NCBI GenBank assembly: GCA_037974335.1
Contig: CM075733.1
Coordinates: 21,508,505-21,572,504, forward strand
DNA: 64,000 nucleotides
Reading direction: 5' to 3'
Source of the DNA: Prionace glauca
Taxonomy: Eukaryota; Chordata; Chondrichthyes; Carcharhiniformes; Carcharhinidae
Positions 60,201 through 64,000 of this stretch are shown here, piece after piece. Each line of letters begins with the position of its first letter. The stretch's first letter is position 1. The translations under genes and the position numbers were made by a program. The notes beneath the pieces are model-generated. The model did not search any database. It saw only the letters and a program-made list of their open reading frames with translations, and was not told the DNA's origin.

Positions 60201-63200
60201 TCCTCCCACACCCCAAAAATGTGCTCTCAGGCTAATCGGTTTTTACCAAATTGACACTATTTCTTCCCTGAATCTGACTGAGTAGGGTTCCATTCATTGA
60301 TATGCAGGGTAGAACAGGTGTAGGGTGATGTGGCGGCGCGGGCTCGTTGGGCCGAAGGGCCTGTTTCCCGTGCTGGATTGTTCTTTGTTCTTTTTTGAGT
60401 GGTTCAACAGATCGTGATAAAAAAGGCCAGATAAACTGGGTGGTGTGACAGGAAATGAGGAAGGTGATGAATTATAATTGATTGAAGCAGCTTGGAACAA
60501 AGCAGCCTCAGAGAGAACAATCACCATCTATTGCTGAAGGCCAAAATATTCTTATCTCTTTCTTTCTTCATACTCCCATGAGACCCAAGTGTCACTGGCA
60601 AGGCCAGCATTTGTTGCCCATCTCTCATTGCCCTTGAACTTCACTTACTTTGCCATTTCAGACAGCAGGTAAGTGTCAACTTTACTGTGGGTCTGGAATC
60701 ACTTGTGGGCCAGGTAAGAATGGCAAGTTTTCTTCCCTAAAGGACATTAGTGAACCAGATAATTTTTTGGATGCAAGCATAATTGACAAGAGCTTTTAAT
60801 TCCAGATTTTTAAAAAATCAATTTGAATTTAAATCCCAGCAGCTTCCATGGTGGGATTTGAGCCCATGTCCCCTGTGTACTTGCCTGAGTAGTACACAGG
60901 GGTCCTGGACAGAGTGGACATGGGAAAGATGTTTCCGTTAGTATATGAGACCAGGATCCGAGGGCACAGCCTCAGAATAAAGGGATGACCCTTTCGAACA
61001 AAGATGAGGAGGATTTTCTTCAGCCAGAGGGTAGTTAATCAACGGAATTCATTACCACAGAGGGATGTGGAGACCAGGTTGTTGAGAGCCTTTAAGACAG
61101 ATAGATGGATTCTTGATTGGTAAGGTTCTGTGGAAAAGGCAGGAGAATGGGGTTGAAAAACCTATCAGCCATGATTAAATGGTGGAGCAGACTTGATGGG
61201 CTGAATGGCCTAATACTGCTCCTATGACTTATGGGTCTCTGAATGTCTTGTTTAATGACATTACCACTACACAGTCTCTCCCATGCAAGTAAGTTGGACA
61301 TAAGGCATTGTAAGTGTTTGTTTTTGTAAGTGAATGATAAATATACTTACTGCATCCAGCATAAATAAGCATATTTAGTTGTTCCCAGCCCCCTGTCAAC
61401 CCCATGGTAGGGGCTGAATCAGTGGTGGAGTAGAGCCCCTGGTGAAAATACCTTACAACATTGATAAGAGCTGAAAGAAAACATAGGAAATGCTGGAAAA
61501 TCTCAGCAGGTCTGACAGCATCTGTGGAGAGAGGATAGAGCCAATGTTTTGAATCAGGTATCACTCTTTCTCCATCCATATCCCCTTCCATGCCCAAGCC
61601 TGACCTCCTCCTGTATCCACCCCTGGAAAAAAACTGTTACCTTAATCACTTACAACTGCACTCTCAGAATCCCGACTCTCTAACCTTTATGGCTCCATTT
61701 GCCACAATGTGCCTGCAGCTACCAACCTGCACGACTACACCTTCACCGCCACCTTGGATGTCCTGCTTTTTAATTTTTAAAAAAGTTTATTTATTAGTCG
61801 CAAGTTAGGCTTACATTAACACTGCAATGAAGTTACTGTGAAATTCCCCCTAGTCACCACAGTCCAGCACCTCTTTGGGTCAGTGCACCTAATCAGCACA
61901 TCCTTCAGAGTGTGGGGGGAAACCGGAGCATCCAGAGGAAACCCACGCAGACATGGGGAGAATGTGCAAACTCCACACAGACGGTGACCCAAACTGAGAA
62001 TCAATACCAGGTCCCTGGTGTTGTGAGGCAGTGGTGCCAACCATTGTGCCACCGTGCCACTAGTAGAGAATAAAACCAGTACTCCCTCACCATTAGTCTC
62101 ATTCATGTACTGTTAAGATCAAGATGAACCGATCAGCTCACTCTGCTGCTTCTGAGATGGGATTCTGGGAGTGACCCTGCTGAGATTTTCCAGCATTTTC
62201 TCTTGTTGTTTCAGACTCCAGCATCCACAGTGTGTTGCCTTGATTATATTGGTTAAAGTTGCCGTTTCGGCACTGTGGCAGGAGGGAGAGGCGAACTGAT
62301 TGGGAGGATCCAAATATGATGTTCCAGAAAAGCAGAGCATGGATTTGGGAAGGGAAACACATTCAAGAGCTTTGGAGAGGAAAAGCAGGTTGGAGATGGG
62401 CCTGTAGTTTGCAAGAATGGTGGCATCAAGGGTTGGCCTTTGTACAGAGGGATTTATAAAGGGACTGGATCACAAACAATATCGGCCAACAGCGGGGCAG
62501 CAGTTTAATGGAAGTTTAATGGAGGGGAAGTTGCATGATCAGCAGTTTAATGGAAGTAAAGTCAATAGAGGACAAGATGAAGGGAGATACTAGAGAAAGA
62601 TGTGAGTTTAGGGCAGGGGAATCAGGTAGCTCTGGAGGAACTTTGGCCCATTGGGTTTGTGGAAGGGAGAGAAGCAGCAGAATAAGCTGATCAGTTCACC
62701 CTGATCTTAATGGCCAAATTTGCACATGTGTGAGAGTAATGGTGAGAAAGGACTGGTCTTATTAAAAAGCAGGACATCCAAGGTGGCGGTGAAGGTGCAA
62801 TTGTGCGGATCAGTAGCTGCAGGCACATTGTGGCAAATGGAACCACAAAGGTTAGAGAGTTGGGACTCTGAGAGTGGAGGTATAAGTGAATGAGGTAACA
62901 GCTTTTTTCCAGGGTCGAGGTCAGGATTGGGCATGGAAGGGGGATATGGATGGAGAAAGAATGATACAAGTGCAACATTCATATATATATATCCTACCCC
63001 AAAATAACTGGAATCATGGAACTTAAAATTCCACGAGTCTGCAGAGTCCAAAGATTTTTATAGCAAAACAAATTGACATTTTTACCTTCATTCGAAGCAG
63101 AAATCCTTTCAGTGATGGGTGCAGACAGTGTTGAGTGGTTCACTTGACAGGAATAATTCCCGCCTCCATTCCAGTCAAATAGAGAAAGATTCAGGAAGCT

Positions 63201-63391
63201 TGTAAAGGAGAATGAACCATCAGTGTTCGCACTGAGCCTCCCATTCTTGGGGCCATTGATGATCAACTGTCCATCCTGAAACCAGGACACTTGAATGTTC
63301 TCAGGGTAGAACTCCAGTGAGGTACAGATTAGCTGTATACCCTCATGAGGGTAAGGCAAAGTCTCTGCTCTTAACTGGACAGTGGGAGAAG
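47990..63391 (-). CDS. B7-like IgSF receptor with C1 domain and one ITIM (5' end outside window)
   Basis: Three exons on the - strand: 63391-63086 (C1-type Ig), 52175-52071 (transmembrane) and 48102-47990 (cytoplasmic tail), all with good GT/AG borders and phase-1 introns that join without a frame problem, giving about 174 residues. The 5' exons (leader, probably a V domain) lie beyond 64,000. The tail ends in [10 protein letters not shown] then stop; VIYSLL fits the ITIM pattern (V-x-Y-x-x-L), so signalling through SH2 phosphatases is inferred. The Ig exon resembles the C1 domain of B7-H6 (NCR3LG1), also with similarity to MHC or tapasin C1 domains. It lies upstream of HHLA2, same orientation. 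Which B7 or butyrophilin relative it is cannot be settled here. Confidence 0.75.
48245..48690 (-). repeat. L2-like LINE 3' fragment
   Basis: 'ttgatttattattgtcacat' then 'aacatgcagtgagaaggatt'; same layout as the 46.2-kb copy. In the intron of the ITIM gene. Confidence 0.8.
48695..48860 (+). repeat. Shark interspersed repeat (family C)
   Basis: 'cactggctaggccagcatct' and 'ggtgagctgccttcttgaac'; related pieces at 60.6-60.9 kb. Type unknown. Confidence 0.5.
49098..49207 (+). repeat. HE1-like SINE head
   Basis: 'gggtggcacagtggttagca' to 'gagtttgcacgttccc'; body and tail absent. Confidence 0.8.
49208..50275 (-). repeat. CR1-group LINE internal segment
   Basis: - strand frames: at the high end [20 protein letters not shown], then [44 protein letters not shown] and [14 protein letters not shown]. 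This is the linker and early reverse transcriptase of ORF2. The 3' end is missing, unlike the other copies; it stops at a SINE head. Confidence 0.85.
50276..50794. other. Intron of the ITIM gene, nothing firm
   Basis: A T-arm-like 'ggggttcaattcccc' near 50,739 is too isolated to call a tRNA. Confidence 0.45.
50795..50985 (+). repeat. CR1-like LINE tails
   Basis: 'cagacttgatgggctgagtg' and 'tgatgggccaaaaggcctct'. Confidence 0.6.
50990..51960. repeat. GC-rich interspersed repeat with C/G runs
   Basis: 'gcactgccaggttgcaaatc' theme; poly-C near 51,388-51,412 and G-rich tract 51,540-51,740. Confidence 0.55.
52071..52175 (-). CDS. IgSF receptor exon: transmembrane segment
   Basis: 105 bases, acceptor ACTTTCCACAG, donor ACAA|GTAAGT. 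Short stalk [11 protein letters not shown], then a helix [17 protein letters not shown]. Phase 1 both sides, so it joins the Ig exon (making GPPSNN) and the tail exon (making ITKK). Confidence 0.8.
52310..53300. repeat. GC-rich interspersed repeat
   Basis: 'cattgccagcctgagcccct', 'gacagattggcgcatgtgca' and a G run near 52,775. The long frames on both strands are compositional. Confidence 0.55.
53510..53602 (+). mobile_element. Penelope-like element, 3' tail
   Basis: 'cacctgacgaagggtcg' and 'gctaccaaataaacctgttg' then 'ctttaacctgatgttgtaag'. Confidence 0.62.
53603..54205. other. Unassigned, possibly transposon-derived
   Basis: Frames on both strands over 53,745-54,071 have no match I recognise. 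Confidence 0.35.
54210..54720 (+). repeat. TG / G-block compound minisatellite
   Basis: TG runs alternate with about twelve G blocks ('gggggggaggggtt' or 'gggggggtgtt' types) spaced mostly 30 or 45 bases. The long Cys/Val and Thr/His frames on both strands are artefacts of this repeat. Confidence 0.95.
54937..55508 (-). repeat. CR1-group LINE 3' end
   Basis: Tail 'gaacataagaacataagaac' at the low end; 155-residue - strand frame with [45 protein letters not shown] and [20 protein letters not shown]. Confidence 0.9.
55560..55820 (+). mobile_element. PIF/Harbinger transposase fragment
   Basis: Frame contains [26 protein letters not shown] (Harbinger has GAIDGTHV-I-A around its first catalytic aspartate) and [13 protein letters not shown]. 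The G after D is replaced by C. Upstream frames are broken; downstream the coding runs straight into TG repeat after VHLV. A dead fragment of a plain DNA transposon. Confidence 0.72.
55816..56695 (+). repeat. TG/AG-rich microsatellite, about 880 bp
   Basis: Irregular 'tgtgtgag', 'gtgtttgtgt' and 'gagagagtgt' runs. Long frames on either strand are artefacts. Confidence 0.95.
56696..57387. other. Intron of the ITIM gene, nothing recognised
   Basis: No feature supported. Confidence 0.5.
57388..57495 (-). repeat. SINE-like tail fragment
   Basis: 'accatagaatccctacaatg' and 'ggccatttggcccattgagt'. Confidence 0.6.
57496..57837. other. Nothing recognised
   Basis: No feature supported. Confidence 0.5.
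57838..57910 (+). repeat. CR1-like LINE tail
   Basis: 'gggccgaagggcctgtttcc' then 'ttgttctttg'; same short tail at 60.34 kb. Confidence 0.65.
58255..59143 (+). repeat. Young CR1-group LINE, longest open 3' end
   Basis: A 262-residue uninterrupted frame (58,260-59,048): [67 protein letters not shown] and [11 protein letters not shown], ending [16 protein letters not shown]. Tail 'gccgaagggcctgtttgtgc' then 'ttctatg' repeats. The least decayed LINE in the window. Confidence 0.93.
59144..59496. other. Nothing recognised
   Basis: No feature supported. Confidence 0.5.
59497..59905 (+). repeat. CR1-group LINE 3' end (third subfamily)
   Basis: Frame from 59,469: [59 protein letters not shown] and [10 protein letters not shown]. 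Lacks the usual 'gggcctg' tail; ends near 'gggttaaacctc'. Confidence 0.85.
60066..60235 (+). repeat. HE1-like SINE, head and body
   Basis: 'aacagctcagtgactagcac' head, 'gggtttcctccgggtgctcc' body; tail lost. Confidence 0.75.
60325..60400 (+). repeat. CR1-like LINE tail
   Basis: 'ttgggccgaagggcctgttt' and 'ttgttctttgttctttt'. Confidence 0.65.
60575..60885 (+). repeat. Shark interspersed repeat (family C)
   Basis: 'caaggccagcatttgttgcc', 'gtgggtctggaatcacttgt' and 'ggtgggatttgagcccatgt'. Another piece of the family at 48.7 kb. Confidence 0.5.
60898..61240 (+). repeat. CR1-group LINE 3' end (older)
   Basis: 'gaccaggatccgagggcaca', 'gtggagaccaggttgttgag' and tail 'gatgggctgaatggcctaat'. Frames broken. 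Confidence 0.78.
61480..61562 (+). repeat. Family B element, left end
   Basis: 'ggaaaatctcagcaggtctg' and 'acagcatctgtggagagagg'. Confidence 0.6.
61565..61775 (+). repeat. Diverged inverted repeat, arm 1
   Basis: Frame [30 protein letters not shown] and PPWMSCFL; the same coding-like sequence is found in reverse at 62,755-62,968. Confidence 0.7.
61790..62072 (-). repeat. HE1-like SINE, full length
   Basis: 'aagtttatttattagtcgca' tail to 'caaccattgtgccaccgtgc' head. Confidence 0.87.
62160..62246 (-). repeat. Family B element end
   Basis: 'gctgagattttccagcattt' and 'agactccagcatccacagtg'. Confidence 0.6.
62755..62968 (-). repeat. Diverged inverted repeat, arm 2
   Basis: - strand frames give [28 protein letters not shown], and ATLDVLLF; counterpart of 61,565-61,775 with visible divergence. 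Confidence 0.7.
63086..63391 (-). CDS. IgSF receptor exon: C1-set Ig domain
   Basis: 306 bases, acceptor TGATTTTCAG, donor GAAG|GTAAAA. C1 marks in order: [23 protein letters not shown], a [14 protein letters not shown] strand, and [14 protein letters not shown]. Glycosylation sites NLS, NYS and NHS. Confidence 0.85.
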
Positions 63392-64000
63392 CTGAAAATC
63401 AATAGCAGCAAGTTAATGGTTTAGGCTGTTTGCTAGTTTGTACTGAATGTTTCTGAGGGTTTCCTGAGGGCACGCAAGGAGCAATTTTCAACTATGTGTA
63501 ACTCATCTGAAATACAAAAGGCTGCCAATTGAAAATCGAGGAGGCACAGTGGCCACCCCCTTGATGCCCAAGGACCCACTTGACATCATTTTCAGGCAAA
63601 CCTGCAAATGGGTGTGTAGCCCACCTCCCACCCCCACCCCATCTGAAACAAGTGAGAGGTAGCCTCAACATAAGGCAGATGTATAGTTACCCTTCAGTAC
63701 AGCCTGCTCTTTGACAATGCATTGAACGCAACTAGGGCAGGACTCACAACCCCTCCTTGGGTGTGTTTTCCAGTGGCAGAGGCAGCTTGCCATTGACCCC
63801 CGGTGGGATCTTCTGGTACCATCAATACCACTGGTGTTTTGTGTGTCTCACTTATCCTACCCTCAGGGAAAGGGGGTGGGGGTTGGGGGGGGAGGGAGGG
63901 CAGGGTGGGTACTGCTATCCTTCGGCAGGACACTAATCCTGCTGGCAGGAAGGGTGAGAAAATCCCACCCTGTAATTATCCAGAACCAAGTCCCATTGCC
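63392..64000. other. Intron of the ITIM gene; no further Ig exon seen
   Basis: Contains a G-rich tract near 63,868-63,905. No V-domain exon is readable here on the - strand. Confidence 0.5.

Overview
The window looks like a shark (elasmobranch) chromosome segment. It is intron-rich and saturated with repeats typical of that group: tRNA-derived HE1-like SINEs with the tail that reads like 'actaataaataaacttta', CR1-group LINEs ending in 'gccgaagggcctg ... ttctatgttcta', L2-like LINE 3' ends, Penelope-like fragments and a GC-rich interspersed family. Two small host regions that can be read through splicing give the gene content.

Left end (1-6.2 kb, + strand): the last five coding exons of CIP2A (cancerous inhibitor of PP2A), ending in the family's conserved C-terminus. 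Convergent with it on the - strand (34.85 kb back to 18.3 kb) is a complete-looking HHLA2 (B7-H7) gene: signal-peptide exon, IgV, IgC and third Ig exon, then a transmembrane exon, all joined by phase-1 introns. CIP2A and HHLA2 are also convergent near neighbours in mammals as I recall (with MYH15 between), so this looks like old vertebrate linkage. A second - strand immunoglobulin-superfamily gene lies upstream of HHLA2 in the same orientation (63.4 kb back to 48.0 kb, 5' end outside the window): a C1-type Ig exon, a transmembrane exon and a short cytoplasmic exon with one ITIM-like motif (VIYSLL). Together they suggest a small tandem B7-like cluster.

Inside and between these genes are several odd structures: a perfect 224-bp inverted repeat (9.7/10.4 kb); an orphan ankyrin exon resembling ANKFN1 directly behind a CR1 3' end (16.8 kb); two probable solo LTRs each sitting inside a SINE (26.7 and 27.7 kb); a roughly 74-copy, 28-bp minisatellite whose every unit carries a consensus 5' splice site on the + strand (36.7-38.7 kb); Penelope-like fragments with a GIY-YIG endonuclease (38.8-43.2 kb), one copy of a local duplication carrying a CR1 insertion and the other the empty site; a TG/G-block minisatellite (54.2-54.7 kb); and a Harbinger transposase fragment running into a long TG/AG microsatellite (55.6-56.7 kb). 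The two youngest-looking CR1 copies (14.4 and 58.3 kb) are nearly identical, so this LINE family was active recently.

All exon boundaries are read by eye from splice consensus, intron phase and protein similarity remembered from the families; no database search or transcript was available. Repeat boundaries are approximate.
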